A DNA stretch of 60,654 nt from an uncultured Nostoc sp. (lineage in GTDB: Bacteria > Cyanobacteriota > Cyanobacteriia > Cyanobacteriales > Nostocaceae), in assembly GCF_937863485.1 (NCBI RefSeq), contig NZ_CALMFY010000020.1:1-60654 (forward strand), read 5' to 3'. The notes under the pieces are model-generated. The model was not told the DNA's origin and did no database searches. It saw nothing but the letters and a program-made list of their open reading frames with translations. This document shows positions 1 to 8,658 of this stretch, piece by piece. Every line of letters starts with the position of its first letter. Within the stretch, counting starts at the first letter, position 1. The position numbers were made by a program, and so were the translations under genes.

Positions 1-110
1 TACCGCAAGGCGGAAGTCAAAAGTCAAAAGTCAAAAGTCAAAAGTCAAAAGTATTATTGAATAAGCTCTCTAGGGCTTTTCAATGGTCTGCTTATTTACG
101 CCGTGCTGTA
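1..110 (+). mobile_element. MITE-like element, family A, copy 1
   Basis: The window opens exactly on the left end of this element (TACCGCAAGGCGG, itself a small CCGC-AAG-GCGG palindrome). A run of five GTCAAAA heptamers (about 15-51) follows, then an AT-rich core with an ATAAGC...GCTTAT inverted pair, and the right end GTGCTGTA at 110. The ends form an imperfect terminal inverted repeat (TACCGCAAGG against TACAGCACGG). CTAG follows directly at 111-114, the same tetranucleotide that flanks the other copies (16774-16868 and 50792-50894). It has no coding capacity. The left flank lies outside the window, so a target duplication cannot be confirmed here. Confidence 0.7.
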
Positions 111-617
111 CTAGTTAGTAAGTTGGCACAAATAAACTTTGTTTTTTGGTATTTAACACTCAAATAAATGGCAAAGTAGAAAAAACTCAACAAATGTTTA
201 AGTTTCTTTGCACCTAATTACTTAAAATTCTCAACTAGAATTCAATTATTAAGCATACTCTCAACTTAGCCTGAAGAACTTAATAAATTATGATGTTAGT
301 TATCATTTTTAATCTATGTTCACTTTTTTTAATTAGAAGTTAGTTAAGTATTGCAAAGAAATGCCAAAAGAACTCTTGAGGAAAATTGATTCAGTGTAAC
401 CTCTAACAGGCGATGTCTACGACGGGCTATGCCTACGCTTCCGCCTTGAATAGTCTACACTACCTCTGAATTTTCCCTATTCTCCGCCTTTTTTTAACTT
501 TATTGCAGTTTTGGTAACTCAGATAGGATTGCTATATCCGAACACCAGAAGAATGTGGGATAATAGTGTCCGAATTCGGATGTTCTAATAGTTGAAGTTG
601 TATTTCATACTATATTG

Positions 618-646
618 AAACCCCCCAGATTATATTTGGGGGGTTT
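618..646. terminator. Strong hairpin, probable terminator
   Basis: The 10-bp arm AAACCCCCCA pairs with TGGGGGGTTT across a short AT loop. Read on the minus strand it lies about 280 bases past the proA stop and could end that transcript. Read on the plus strand it has a short GGTTT tail. No gene is visible to its left inside the window, so its owner is uncertain. Confidence 0.5.
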
Positions 647-738
647 GGTTGATTACTTGTGAGATTTGTTTAACTTAGATGTGCTCCTGGTTGTCCATTT
701 TGGACTTCAGCTAAATTACCGAAAGTCAACGAACCGCA

Positions 739-783
739 TACTCCTACGGAGAAGCAAGCTACGCGTAGCGTCTCCAAGAGTTG
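739..783. repeat. 45-bp interspersed palindromic repeat, copy 1
   Basis: The stretch TACTCCTACGGAGAAGCAAG, continued by CTACGCGTAGCGTCTCC and AAGAGTTG, recurs base for base at 17045-17089. It contains two nested palindromes (CTCCTACGGAG and CTACGCGTAG). Related modules occur at about 10020-10090, 13390-13780 and 32800-33000. This kind of repeat is abundant between genes in Nostoc-type genomes. Confidence 0.75.
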
Positions 784-924
784 GACACAAAGAAAGAAAC
801 AAATAAGAAGCCAAGAAAATTTGGCGCAGCCTCACAAAGAAATGGTATAAGTCTCAAAGCCAGCCAAAAAGCCTGTTTTACTTCTGAATTCAGAATTCTA
901 CTTCCTGTATAAATTACGAATTAT

Positions 925-2190
925 TTAAAACCTGCCATTTCCCTGAACAATGTGCTTTACGGTGGTCAAGGTTTCCAGGCTGATAAATCCCCGACGATGA
1001 CCTTTTTGGTTAGACATGCCGAGAAATACTGAATCTCCTCGCGAGGGGTTGCGGGAAAAACGCGGCGAAGTGTTGATGTAGGTAGAGGCACTGTTAACTC
1101 CTAAAGCAAACTGCCGACTTTCCTGGTAGGATTCAGTAACGATGCAGTCGGCATGACCACTGCTGTATTCATTAATCCAGGCGATCGCTGGCTCTAAGCT
1201 ATCCACCAGTTTAAAAGCTACTGTCCTAGTTAAATAAGGGTTTCCCCATTCGCCTTCTTTGGCCAGCTGCAACTGGGGAAAGGCTTCCACTAGTTCCGCA
1301 TCTCCTTTAATTTTAAAGCCTTTTTCCTTCAAACTGTTCCACAGAACGGCTATTGAAGACCGCAAAGCTTGGCGATGAATTAGTACCTTTTCAATGGCAT
1401 TAACTTGGTCTGGTTCGCTCTGATGACTATCAAGAATCATCCAGCGCACCATTTCTAAGTTGCTATTGAGCGACCAGTAGAGGTAACAATTACCCATCGC
1501 TGACTTTAAGACTGGGCAAGTTGACTGTCTTACTACCTGCTGTATCAAGCCGGAACGTCCGTAGGGAATCGCTAAATTCAGGTACTGATCTTGGGTAACT
1601 AAATCCCGAATCGAAGCACCATGTTCTGCTGTGATCAGTTCTAGACAGCCCGGAGGTAGACCAACTTGGGCGATCGCATTTTGCAGTACTTCAGCGATCA
1701 CCGCGTTAGAATGGCTAGCTTCAGTACTGCCTTTGAGAATTAAACAATTGCCAGTTTTGATACAAAAACCCGCTGCGATCGCCCCTAAATCCGGGAACGC
1801 CTCATAAATAAATCCAATTACTCCCAAGGGCATTAACTGGGTGTAACTCTGGGAATCTTCCAGTTGATAATCAGCAGTTCTGACGCGCCGCAGCGGATCT
1901 GATAATTCCCCCAACCGTTGTAAAATATCTACTGTCATCTCTAGCCTTGTGGGAGTCAGCTTCAGCCAGTCCAATATCAACTCTGGCACTGCCATTTCCC
2001 GACTGGCTTCTAAATCCAAGGTGTTGGCTTCTAGAATGTCGTCAAATGAGCGCTCAAGGGCTTGTGCCATCGCCAGTACTGCACGACTCCGGTCTGCTCC
2101 CTTTGTGATCCCCAACTTTAGGGAGGCTTGATAGGCTCGTTGGGCACTAGTAATCGGTTCGGGGTGATCATCCAAAACTTCAACAGTCAT
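925..2190 (-). CDS. proA: Glutamate-5-semialdehyde dehydrogenase (ProA-type), cyanobacterial variant
   Basis: 421 residues, the usual ProA length. ProA reduces gamma-glutamyl phosphate to glutamate-5-semialdehyde with NADPH in proline synthesis. Visible family marks are PLGVIGFIYEAFPD (121-134), KTGNCLILKGSTEASHSN (145-162), a Cys in the active-site position (GNCYLYW, C235), SSGHADCIVT and the C-terminal FLGMSNQKGHRRG. Several signatures differ from the bacterial consensus: the usual YEARPNVT reads YEAFPDLG, and the RGGKGLI loop reads YGRSGLI. Cyanobacteria are known to carry such a divergent form beside a canonical one. Whether this copy makes proline is therefore an inference. The stop of the upstream gene (2195) lies 4 bases from this start, so the two are probably co-transcribed. 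Confidence 0.85.
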   Translation of the reverse strand: MTVEVLDDHPEPITSAQRAYQASLKLGITKGADRSRAVLAMAQALERSFDDILEANTLDLEASREMAVPELILDWLKLTPTRLEMTVDILQRLGELSDPLRRVRTADYQLEDSQSYTQLMPLGVIGFIYEAFPDLGAIAAGFCIKTGNCLILKGSTEASHSNAVIAEVLQNAIAQVGLPPGCLELITAEHGASIRDLVTQDQYLNLAIPYGRSGLIQQVVRQSTCPVLKSAMGNCYLYWSLNSNLEMVRWMILDSHQSEPDQVNAIEKVLIHRQALRSSIAVLWNSLKEKGFKIKGDAELVEAFPQLQLAKEGEWGNPYLTRTVAFKLVDSLEPAIAWINEYSSGHADCIVTESYQESRQFALGVNSASTYINTSPRFSRNPSRGDSVFLGMSNQKGHRRGFISLETLTTVKHIVQGNGRF

Positions 2191-2194
2191 TGAG

Positions 2195-2602
2195 TTAACG
2201 TCTGTAGGTAAGCCAGACCATTAATGCTGGCAGAATAGCCAATAGCACCGCCACCATTGCCCAAGCAATAATGCTGGAACCATTTGCCAATCGCAGTGCT
2301 AATGGCAGCCATATAATCACTAGCACGAAAATAATGCCAAGTGCTATAGGCAGATAGCTTTCTCCCAAGCGGGGATGAACAACATGCCAACTATTTCCCA
2401 TCCAACGCCAAGCCCGCTTGTAGGGATAGGTGGTAGAAAGCTGTTCTAGCACATGACCATTATCTTCTACTACAAAGATTTGCTGACAGCGATCGCAACC
2501 AAATGCTTCTGTCAGCGTAATCGGAATTAACTGACCCCGGCGACGACAGGGACAGGGGTATTCGGTATTGAAGTCTATTTTTTCGGGTTTTTGAGATTGC
2601 AC
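2195..2602 (-). CDS. Zinc-ribbon membrane protein, conserved hypothetical
   Basis: 135 residues. The N-terminal third has two cysteine pairs about 19 residues apart (CPC at about 17-19 and CDRC at about 36-39), consistent with a zinc ribbon. The C-terminal half carries two hydrophobic segments (about 82-104 and 110-131) separated by ANGSS. This predicts a small membrane protein with a cytoplasmic metal-binding head. It ends 4 bases before the ProA-type gene and is probably its operon partner. I do not recognise a named family and no activity can be deduced. Confidence 0.7.
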   Translation of the reverse strand: MQSQKPEKIDFNTEYPCPCRRRGQLIPITLTEAFGCDRCQQIFVVEDNGHVLEQLSTTYPYKRAWRWMGNSWHVVHPRLGESYLPIALGIIFVLVIIWLPLALRLANGSSIIAWAMVAVLLAILPALMVWLTYRR

Positions 2603-3183
2603 AAGCGTTCTAATAACTTGAGCGTGTTTTACACAAACGGCGAGAATATGATCCCTTAATAAATGCCTTAGAGGCTTTTTTCTTTATGAAGATGGACAGG
2701 TGATGCAAACAGTAGATGCAGCAGACTCTAAGTATCCTAATTGCCATATCAGTACGGGGTTTTCTGTTTGTAGTCTTTCCCCGAACTGGCAATTTTATTT
2801 AAAAATTTCCTTCTCTTCATTTATTGCTTTCAAGGTAATATGGTTGCGTTTTTGGATTTATTGTGCTGACACACCTGGTACAATTTTAAGCCTACGTGGT
2901 GAACACTCCTAAAATAAATCGTTTGGGAAGGCTACGTTCATAAATAACAGACACCAATAAACCCTAGATTTTCCTTTGGCTCACTATATATTACTATCTA
3001 GTTCTCAAGGTTAGATCGGGATTAGTTCACAAGCGTTTCAAGAGCGGAAATTGCCAAAACATCCAGAGCGTCTGTGTGACTCTTTGCCCAAATACATTGT
3101 GGCTAACTTCACTGCTAAAAGACCCTTTGCACTTGACAACACTATTATTTAACCAGCCACCTTTAGTCAAGTGTAATACACCC
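2603..3183. other. Gene-free region
   Basis: The short open frames here lack family features, coding bias or ribosome binding sites. A small GCCT/AGGC stem followed by TTTTTT at about 2665-2681 is the only structure I see. Promoter elements for the minus-strand gene starting at 2602 should lie at its left side. Confidence 0.4.
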
Positions 3184-3324
3184 TAAGTAAGTCGGCGTAA
3201 ATAATGAAAGATTTGTAGTCAGGGCTTTAACCCTACTTTAAGGGCTAAAGCCCTGACTACGAACTAATTTCACTATTTTTTTGATTAGTTAATATAGTTT
3301 GAGTTATTTTCACTGACTTACTTA
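3184..3324. mobile_element. MITE-like element, family B, with inner palindrome
   Basis: The ends are TAAGTAAGTCGGCG (3184-3197) and CACTGACTTACTTA (3311-3324), which pair at 12 of 14 positions. Inside is a near-perfect palindrome with 20-base arms (3215-3234 and 3241-3260, one mismatch) built from GTAGTCAGGGCTTTA. A second element with the same ends but a different core lies at 40997-41170. It has no coding capacity, so it is a candidate non-autonomous transposable element. Confidence 0.6.
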
Positions 3325-3542
3325 CAGAAACTGAATTGATTACACCTATAAAGATTGTATCCAAGCTAATCCATATCTAGATTAGTCTAAAGCTGGGTTT
3401 TATATTTCTTAGGAATGATTTGAGTGGACAATATTCAAATTTGGACAGTAGACGATTTCTTTGTTCAATCTGTCCACATTGGGATCATTTCACACAGATG
3501 CAGCGCAAATCGACGAACACTTCAACGCACCCTAAAAATACG

Positions 3543-3575
3543 AAACCTCTTGAAATTTTTAACTCCAAGAGGTTT
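3543..3575 (-). terminator. Terminator of tRNA-Gly
   Basis: A perfect 10-bp stem, AAACCTCTTG with CAAGAGGTTT, sits 8 bases beyond the 3' end of the tRNA on the minus strand. It is followed there by CGTATTTTT, which fits an intrinsic terminator. Confidence 0.65.
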
Positions 3576-3583
3576 TAATTGGA

Positions 3584-3655
3584 AGCGGGTAACGCGATTC
3601 GAACGCGCGACATTCACCTTGGCAAGGTGACGCTCTACCACTGAGCTATACCCGC
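3584..3655 (-). tRNA. tRNA-Gly (anticodon GCC)
   Basis: The minus strand folds as a complete cloverleaf. The acceptor arm GCGGGTA pairs with TACCCGC, the D arm is GCTCAGTGGTAGAGC, the anticodon stem is CACCT/AGGTG around loop TTGCCAA with anticodon GCC, and the T arm GCGCG-TTCGAAT-CGCGT contains the invariant TTCGA. The discriminator is T and CCA is not encoded, so the tail is added afterwards. Confidence 0.97.
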
Positions 3656-4058
3656 AATCAATAACCAAATATTAGTCTCTCAGATTTATCCCTAATTGTC
3701 AACCCCTTAATTTACTTTTGAGCGCCGAGTTTTTTAACTCATAACTCAGCACTCATCCGATTAGGCAGTAATTGAGAAACTCACTCACTGATAGTGCTGA
3801 GAGGGAAACGACTCGTGCGAACGCCACCTGCTCTTCTAGTCGCAGTCAGTCTAAGAATAACTATCTACGTTTTGAAGCATCCTAGTCCGGAGAAATCTTG
3901 GCTACTTAGTACGCACATTGAGGCGTAACACAAAAAGAACAACTAATTACATATGTTTTCATCCTAATAGTTGTTTTGAGCGTCTAGAGGGATATTTGAC
4001 TATCCCTTTCCTGCTTGGCTTGGAGAATCGAGCCTGTCTTTATACCTGAGAGTGTCAA
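3656..4058. other. Gene-free region between tRNA-Gly and ribH
   Basis: I see no gene. There is a stem AACAACTA/TAGTTGTT followed by TTT around 3940-3976, and AGGGATA/TATCCCT at about 3989-4008 just past the ribH stop, which may contribute to termination. A small RNA could hide here, but nothing proves it. Confidence 0.35.
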
Positions 4059-4637
4059 TTAGCCCAGTTCTTCTGACTCCACAGTTAAATTGCTGACACT
4101 GGCACTTTGAAAAGAGGCCGGCAAAGACTGGCTATTACGAGAATATGGCTCTGCCAGATTAGAACGCAATTGCCGCATCAGGCTTGCCATTTCTAAGGCA
4201 TTCAGAGCATAATCCCAGCCATGATTACCTTTTATCCCTGCCCGTTCTAAGGCTTGCTGCATAGTGTCTACTGTCAAAATGCCAAAAATTACTGGCACCC
4301 CAGTTTGAAAGCTAGCGGCAGCAATACCTTTAGAAACTTCTGAGGATACGTAATCAAAATGGGGTGTTTGCCCTCTAATGACTGCACCTAAACAAATTAC
4401 AGCATCATAACGATGGGAAAGTGCTAGTTGGCGAGCTACTAAAGGTACCTCAAAACTTCCTGGTACCCAAACATAGTCCACCTGACTACCGTGGGGGTTA
4501 GGGTCTACACCGTGGCGTTTCAAGCAATCTTGACATCCCTCTAGCAGCTTTCCGGTAACAAGGTCATTGAATCGACCAATCACCACTGCAAACCGTAAAG
4601 GCTCCGTTTGAGTAAAAGTTCCCTCGAAAACTGCCAT
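4059..4637 (-). CDS. ribH: 6,7-dimethyl-8-ribityllumazine synthase
   Basis: RibH condenses 5-amino-6-ribitylamino-uracil with 3,4-dihydroxy-2-butanone 4-phosphate, the penultimate step of riboflavin synthesis, in an icosahedral or pentameric cytosolic complex. The family marks are all present: RFND near the N terminus, [23 protein letters not shown] (with the catalytic His), FGILT and [13 protein letters not shown]. At 192 residues it is longer than the usual 155-165 because of a Ser-rich tail after about residue 160 that does not resemble the core fold. It is the last gene of a minus-strand group after psbZ but is separated from it by a long inverted repeat, so it is likely transcribed on its own. 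Confidence 0.95.
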   Translation of the reverse strand: MAVFEGTFTQTEPLRFAVVIGRFNDLVTGKLLEGCQDCLKRHGVDPNPHGSQVDYVWVPGSFEVPLVARQLALSHRYDAVICLGAVIRGQTPHFDYVSSEVSKGIAAASFQTGVPVIFGILTVDTMQQALERAGIKGNHGWDYALNALEMASLMRQLRSNLAEPYSRNSQSLPASFQSASVSNLTVESEELG

Positions 4638-4696
4638 GACTGCCTCTTAATCAACTATACTTCTTCCGATCAATATACATTTCTTATTTAAATGTA

Positions 4697-4795
4697 GAGG
4701 AGCAGGAAAGCATGGTCAAAATAAAGGAAACAGGAAAAATCGAAAGAATCTCTCCTTTTTTCCTTTAATCTTTGACCTTGGCTTTTCTGCCCCTC
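4697..4795. terminator. Long imperfect inverted repeat between psbZ and ribH
   Basis: Arms of roughly 40 bases (GAGGAGCAGGAAAGC... and ...GGCTTTTCTGCCCCTC) pair with a few mismatches around the centre at about 4745. It lies just past the psbZ stop on the minus strand and upstream of ribH, so it probably ends psbZ transcription. Its length suggests a repeat-derived origin. Confidence 0.55.
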
Positions 4796-4837
4796 TAATT
4801 CTTATATTATGTGCCTGCGCCAGAGTGAAGCCGTCGC

Positions 4838-5026
4838 CTACACGACAAAAAAGTTTAACAAACCAACTAAAAATACCAAACCAATCCAGACGCCAGAACC
4901 AAGCCAGAGCAGTTTTTTAGATTCAACCCAATTTTGGGGAGTGGCGTAAGCAACGGGGACGCCCACAACCAGGACAAAAGACAACACGACTAGACCTATC
5001 AAGGCAAACTGGAATATTATGGTCAT
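4838..5026 (-). CDS. psbZ: Photosystem II reaction centre protein Z
   Basis: 62 residues with two transmembrane helices (about 4-26 and 38-60) and the family signature [18 protein letters not shown] between them. PsbZ (Ycf9) is a small thylakoid subunit at the photosystem II periphery that stabilises supercomplexes. The ATG at 5026 is preferred because the sequence GGGAGA lies at the right spacing upstream. A longer reading from a TTG at 5041 would run through that binding site. Confidence 0.95.
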   Translation of the reverse strand: MTIIFQFALIGLVVLSFVLVVGVPVAYATPQNWVESKKLLWLGSGVWIGLVFLVGLLNFFVV

Positions 5027-5127
5027 TTTTGCTTCTCCCAATACAGCGAAATAGTGATATGTCCTACACTAACAGTAAGCTGTACAGTGTAGGCAACGAG
5101 TATGACTCCTGCTATTGCATAGGACAT
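5023..5127 (-). CDS. Possible 34-residue single-helix membrane peptide upstream of psbZ
   Basis: An open frame from the ATG at 5127 encodes one hydrophobic helix ([18 protein letters not shown]) and ends with WEKQK. Its stop overlaps the psbZ ATG by four bases, an arrangement typical of coupled translation. There is no convincing ribosome binding site at the correct distance, and I do not recognise the peptide. A longer reading to 5274 adds a non-membrane, Cys- and Lys-rich leader. It may be chance. Confidence 0.25.
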   Translation of the reverse strand: MSYAIAGVILVAYTVQLTVSVGHITISLYWEKQK

Positions 5128-5788
5128 TTCCAGAAGCTCTGGTTTTATGTCCCTTTGATGCCCCACGGCCAACAGTTTGATTTTTTCTTCCTTTCCTAGC
5201 CCACAAATTTTACGACACAGGATGAATTGCTTATGACTTTTGCACTGATGTGTCAACCAATGGTAAATTTGCATTCTTTGAAAGGAAGTCTACTCGTTTC
5301 CCGTTGTCCAACCTTTGACATAGGTTTCCCAGAGGGCAGTAAGCGAGGTGTATCAACGACCGTGACTGCGAGTAATCAATTAAATCATACAACGCCCTGA
5401 TCATCTATTTCAGAATATTTGACAATTAGGGTGCTGACTCTGAGGGGTAAAGGGTGAGGCTTCTGCTCATTTTAGCTAAAGGGCGACACTGACACTTTTT
5501 TCTTGTTGTTAAATTACGAAAAATTGCAACATTTTAGTCGTTTGTTCTTTGTATAAGTACCTATGACCAATGACTAATGACCGAAAAAGACTCATGATAC
5601 AAGCCCCTAAATTTATTTATGGAGAAGAAAAAAATGTATTTTGAGACGCGTTGCGTGTTCGCCCTTGGCGTCTCGTAGAGAGAAATACGGCGTCCGTTTA
5701 CTTGCCCCTAAATTTATTTATGGGGATTAAAAATGTTTGACTTTTGACTTTTGACTTTTGACTTCCCCGAAGGGGCTGACTCTTAACT
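5128..5788. other. Intergenic region with direct and heptameric repeats
   Basis: The region holds two 20-bp direct repeats starting GCCCCTAAATTTATTTATGG (5603-5622 and 5704-5723). Between them lies a degenerate GAGACGC...GCGTCTC palindromic module, and at 5738-5762 there is a TGACTTT heptamer run ending in the small palindrome CCCCGAAGGGG. It should also contain the promoters of psbZ and of the gene at 5789, but no clear promoter boxes stand out. Confidence 0.5.
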
Positions 5789-8485
5789 ATGGATTTAATT
5801 CTTTGCCACACAACAGCAGATTTTGACGCACTAGGAGCAGCAGTAGGGTTAACGCGGCTACTACCGGGAAGTAAGATTGTCCTGACTGGCGGTTCTCACC
5901 CTACTGTACGGGATTTTTTAGCATTGCATCGGGATGAATATCCGCTGATTGAACGCCGTTCGGTGAATCCAGAAAAAATTCGTTCTCTGACTGTGGTGGA
6001 TACGCAACAGCGCGATCGCTTGGGTAAAGCTGCTGAGTGGTTAGATTTACCGCATGTAACAGAGATTATAGTTTATGACCATCACTTAGGACAAAAATCA
6101 GATATTCCCGCCAAGCGATCGCATATTTCCTCAGTAGGAGCCACCACAACTTTAATTGTGGAGCAATTGCAACAACAGCAAATTTCCCTGACTCCTACCG
6201 AAGCAACTGTGATGGCTTTGGGTATCCATGTTGACACTGGCTCCTTGACATTTGACCAATCTACACCACGGGATGCCTTGGCTTTGGCTTGGTTGATGCA
6301 ACAAGATGCCAGTTTATCAGTAATTTCTACCTACCGTGACCCTGGCTTATCTTTGCAATTGCAGCAGCTATTAACTGAATCGCTGGAAAATTTAGAATAT
6401 CTCTGTCTACATGGATATACGGTTGCTTGGGTAACTCTGAAAACAGATGGTTTTGTGCCGGGGCTATCGAGTCTGGCTTCAGAACTGGTGGAATTAACCG
6501 AAATTGATGCCATACTATTAGCCAATGAATATCCTTTGAGTGAAAGTGATTCCCGCCTAACAGTAATTGGGCGATCGCAAATTCCCAAAACAAATCTTAA
6601 CCTATTATTCCAACCTCTAGGTGGCGGCGGTCATTCACAAGCCGCATCGCTAAACCTAAGGGGGGTTGATTCGCAGGCAATATTAAAACAACTCCTAGAC
6701 GGGGTAAAAGCGCAAATTCCCCATCCTCCCACCGCTAGGGATTTGATGTCCTCTCCTGTCCGCACTATTCTGCCTGAAACTACAATTGCCGAAGCACAGC
6801 GCATTTTATTACGCTATGGACAGTCTGGTTTATCTGTAGTCGATGCTCAAGGGCAACTAGTAGGTATTATTTCACGGCGGGATATCGATATCGCCTTGCA
6901 TCACGGATTTAGTCATGCACCAGTCAAGGGTTACATGACTACGAATCTCAAAACGATTACACCAGATACGACATTGCCACAAATTGAGTCAGTGATGGTG
7001 ACCTACGATATCGGACGCTTACCAGTATTGGAAAATGGGCAGTTAGTTGGTATCGTCACTCGTACTGATGTTTTGCGGGAATTACATCAGCAAAGGGATG
7101 AAAACGGAGGAGGGGGAAAGGCAAAGAGGGGGAAAAGTAATATTAATCTTCCTCAATTGCAAAATAAACTTGCTCCTCAGTTATGGCAATTACTCACCAC
7201 AGCATCGCAAGAAGCAGAAAAACGGGGTTGGCATCTTTATCTTGTCGGGGGTGCGGTGCGGGATTTGCTGTTAGCTGACGCAGCAGGCAGCTTGATGATT
7301 AAAGATATTGACCTCGTAGTTGATGGCTTTCACAAATCAGCAGATGTTGGTGCTGGTGTGGAACTAGCAAAAGCACTCCAACAACTTTATCCTGCGGCTC
7401 GCTTAGAAATCCACGGGGCTTTTCAAACTGCTGCTTTGTTGTGGCACAAAGACCCAGAATTAGATTCTTTATGGGTAGATATTGCTACGGCTAGAACAGA
7501 ATTTTATCCTTACCCAGCGGCGAATCCAGAAGTTGAGGCGAGTTCAATTCGTCAAGACTTGTATCGTCGAGATTTTACCATCAATGCGATCGCCTTGCGG
7601 CTTACTACCCCTCGTTCAGGTGAATTACTTGACTTCTTTGGCGGTTTACTGGATTTAGAAGCCAAGCAAATTCGGGTTTTACATGCCAACAGCTTTATCG
7701 AAGACCCCACCCGCATTTATCGTGGTGTGCGCTTTGCCGTGCGCTTTGGATTTGAGATAGAACCGCAAACTGAAGAGTTTATCCGCTATGCGATCAACAG
7801 TGGCGTTTACGATCGCACTGCTCAAGAGAATAGCAGAACTCCAGCCCTGCAAACTAGACTGAAAACAGAATTAAAATACATTCTCGAAGCCCCCTACTGG
7901 AAATCGGCTTTGCAGTTACTCGATAACTTAGGGGCATTGCAATGTATCCATCCTACTCTGAAGCTAGACGCAGAACTTCTGCGACAATTACGCTTGCTAG
8001 AACGCTGCTTGCAGCGATTTGACCCGCAACCAACCCTTATCCATTGGGAAATGCGCTTAGAAACGTTAATCGCCCACCTAACATCACAATATCGGGCGAA
8101 AGTAGCAAAAAATCTGCAATTGCCAGAGGATAGCATTGCTAGGCTGAAGAACTTAGCTCAAGTTCAAACTGAGGTGATGACATTATTACCCACTTTTCAA
8201 CCCCCCAGTCAAGTAGTGCAGTTGCTGCGACAGTACGATTTACCAATGCTGATTTTAATCGCCGTCCAAAGTCCACGAGAGATTAGACATCAGATTTGGG
8301 AATATTTCACTGTTTGGGCAAATATGCAGCCACTGTTGAATGGCAATGATTTAAAGAAACTTGGTTACAAACCAGGGCCCCAGTATCGGCAAATATTAGA
8401 TGATGTAGTTGCTGCTACCTTGGATGGAGTGATTAAAGATAAGACTGAGGCTGAAGAATTTTTAGCCAACCATTATCCTCAGTAA
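5789..8485 (+). CDS. DHH phosphoesterase - CBS pair - tRNA nucleotidyltransferase (CCA- or A-adding enzyme)
   Basis: 898 residues with at least three modules. The first is a DHH-type phosphoesterase ([10 protein letters not shown] at 11-20, DHH at 97-99, DTGS near 151, [10 protein letters not shown] near 278). The second is a CBS pair (about 314-430). The third is a class II nucleotidyltransferase head ([11 protein letters not shown] near 483, catalytic carboxylates in DIDLVVDG near 506, [10 protein letters not shown] near 590) with an RNA-binding helical tail. Proteins of this layout finish or repair the 3' CCA end of tRNA. In Aquifex, Deinococcus and Synechocystis, CC- and A-addition are split between two enzymes, and the DHH-CBS form is reported as the A-adding one. 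Which activity applies here is inference. The linker between the CBS and nucleotidyltransferase parts is Gly/Lys-rich and encoded by a low-complexity G/A run (7105-7140). Confidence 0.88.
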   Translation: MDLILCHTTADFDALGAAVGLTRLLPGSKIVLTGGSHPTVRDFLALHRDEYPLIERRSVNPEKIRSLTVVDTQQRDRLGKAAEWLDLPHVTEIIVYDHHLGQKSDIPAKRSHISSVGATTTLIVEQLQQQQISLTPTEATVMALGIHVDTGSLTFDQSTPRDALALAWLMQQDASLSVISTYRDPGLSLQLQQLLTESLENLEYLCLHGYTVAWVTLKTDGFVPGLSSLASELVELTEIDAILLANEYPLSESDSRLTVIGRSQIPKTNLNLLFQPLGGGGHSQAASLNLRGVDSQAILKQLLDGVKAQIPHPPTARDLMSSPVRTILPETTIAEAQRILLRYGQSGLSVVDAQGQLVGIISRRDIDIALHHGFSHAPVKGYMTTNLKTITPDTTLPQIESVMVTYDIGRLPVLENGQLVGIVTRTDVLRELHQQRDENGGGGKAKRGKSNINLPQLQNKLAPQLWQLLTTASQEAEKRGWHLYLVGGAVRDLLLADAAGSLMIKDIDLVVDGFHKSADVGAGVELAKALQQLYPAARLEIHGAFQTAALLWHKDPELDSLWVDIATARTEFYPYPAANPEVEASSIRQDLYRRDFTINAIALRLTTPRSGELLDFFGGLLDLEAKQIRVLHANSFIEDPTRIYRGVRFAVRFGFEIEPQTEEFIRYAINSGVYDRTAQENSRTPALQTRLKTELKYILEAPYWKSALQLLDNLGALQCIHPTLKLDAELLRQLRLLERCLQRFDPQPTLIHWEMRLETLIAHLTSQYRAKVAKNLQLPEDSIARLKNLAQVQTEVMTLLPTFQPPSQVVQLLRQYDLPMLILIAVQSPREIRHQIWEYFTVWANMQPLLNGNDLKKLGYKPGPQYRQILDDVVAATLDGVIKDKTEAEEFLANHYPQ

Positions 8486-8510
8486 TTTATATTTACCATA
8501 TCTGGTTTTT

Positions 8511-8591
8511 ATGCAAACACCAAAAAAATACTCCACTCCAGAGGAATATTTACAACTAGAGGATGCGATTAACATTCTTATTGAAAGATAA
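8511..8591 (+). pseudogene. N-terminal relic of a Uma2-type gene
   Basis: Twenty-six codons reading MQTPKKYSTPEEYLQLEDA then a stop resemble the usual start of Uma2 (DUF820) proteins, where a TPEEYL-like segment precedes the nuclease core. No continuation is seen in any frame. It lies next to an intact Uma2 gene and a decayed copy, consistent with repeated duplication and loss of this family. Confidence 0.4.
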
Positions 8592-8658
8592 ATCGCACTA
8601 CATTCACGCTTTGCAAAAACAAGCGAATGCCTATGACACACTATGCTATGGCAGGAGT

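Larger units (their letters stand above)
111..924. other. Gene-free region with repeats and a palindromic site
   Basis: No credible gene is seen. The region is AT-rich at 115-380. It holds a 12-bp perfect palindrome TCCGAATTCGGA (569-580), a strong hairpin (618-646) and a 45-bp palindrome-rich repeat (739-783). The piece beginning at 115 (TTAGTAAGTTGGCACAAATAA) resembles the end of the family B elements at 3184 and 40997. Confidence 0.6.

Noticed and set aside
14..52. Heptamer run as a possible CRISPR array
   Set aside because: Units are seven bases with no spacers; it is a short tandem repeat inside the family A element.
3656..4058. A small RNA such as Yfr2 or 6S RNA near tRNA-Gly
   Set aside because: A GGAAAC string and weak stems are present, but not enough conserved structure to support a call.
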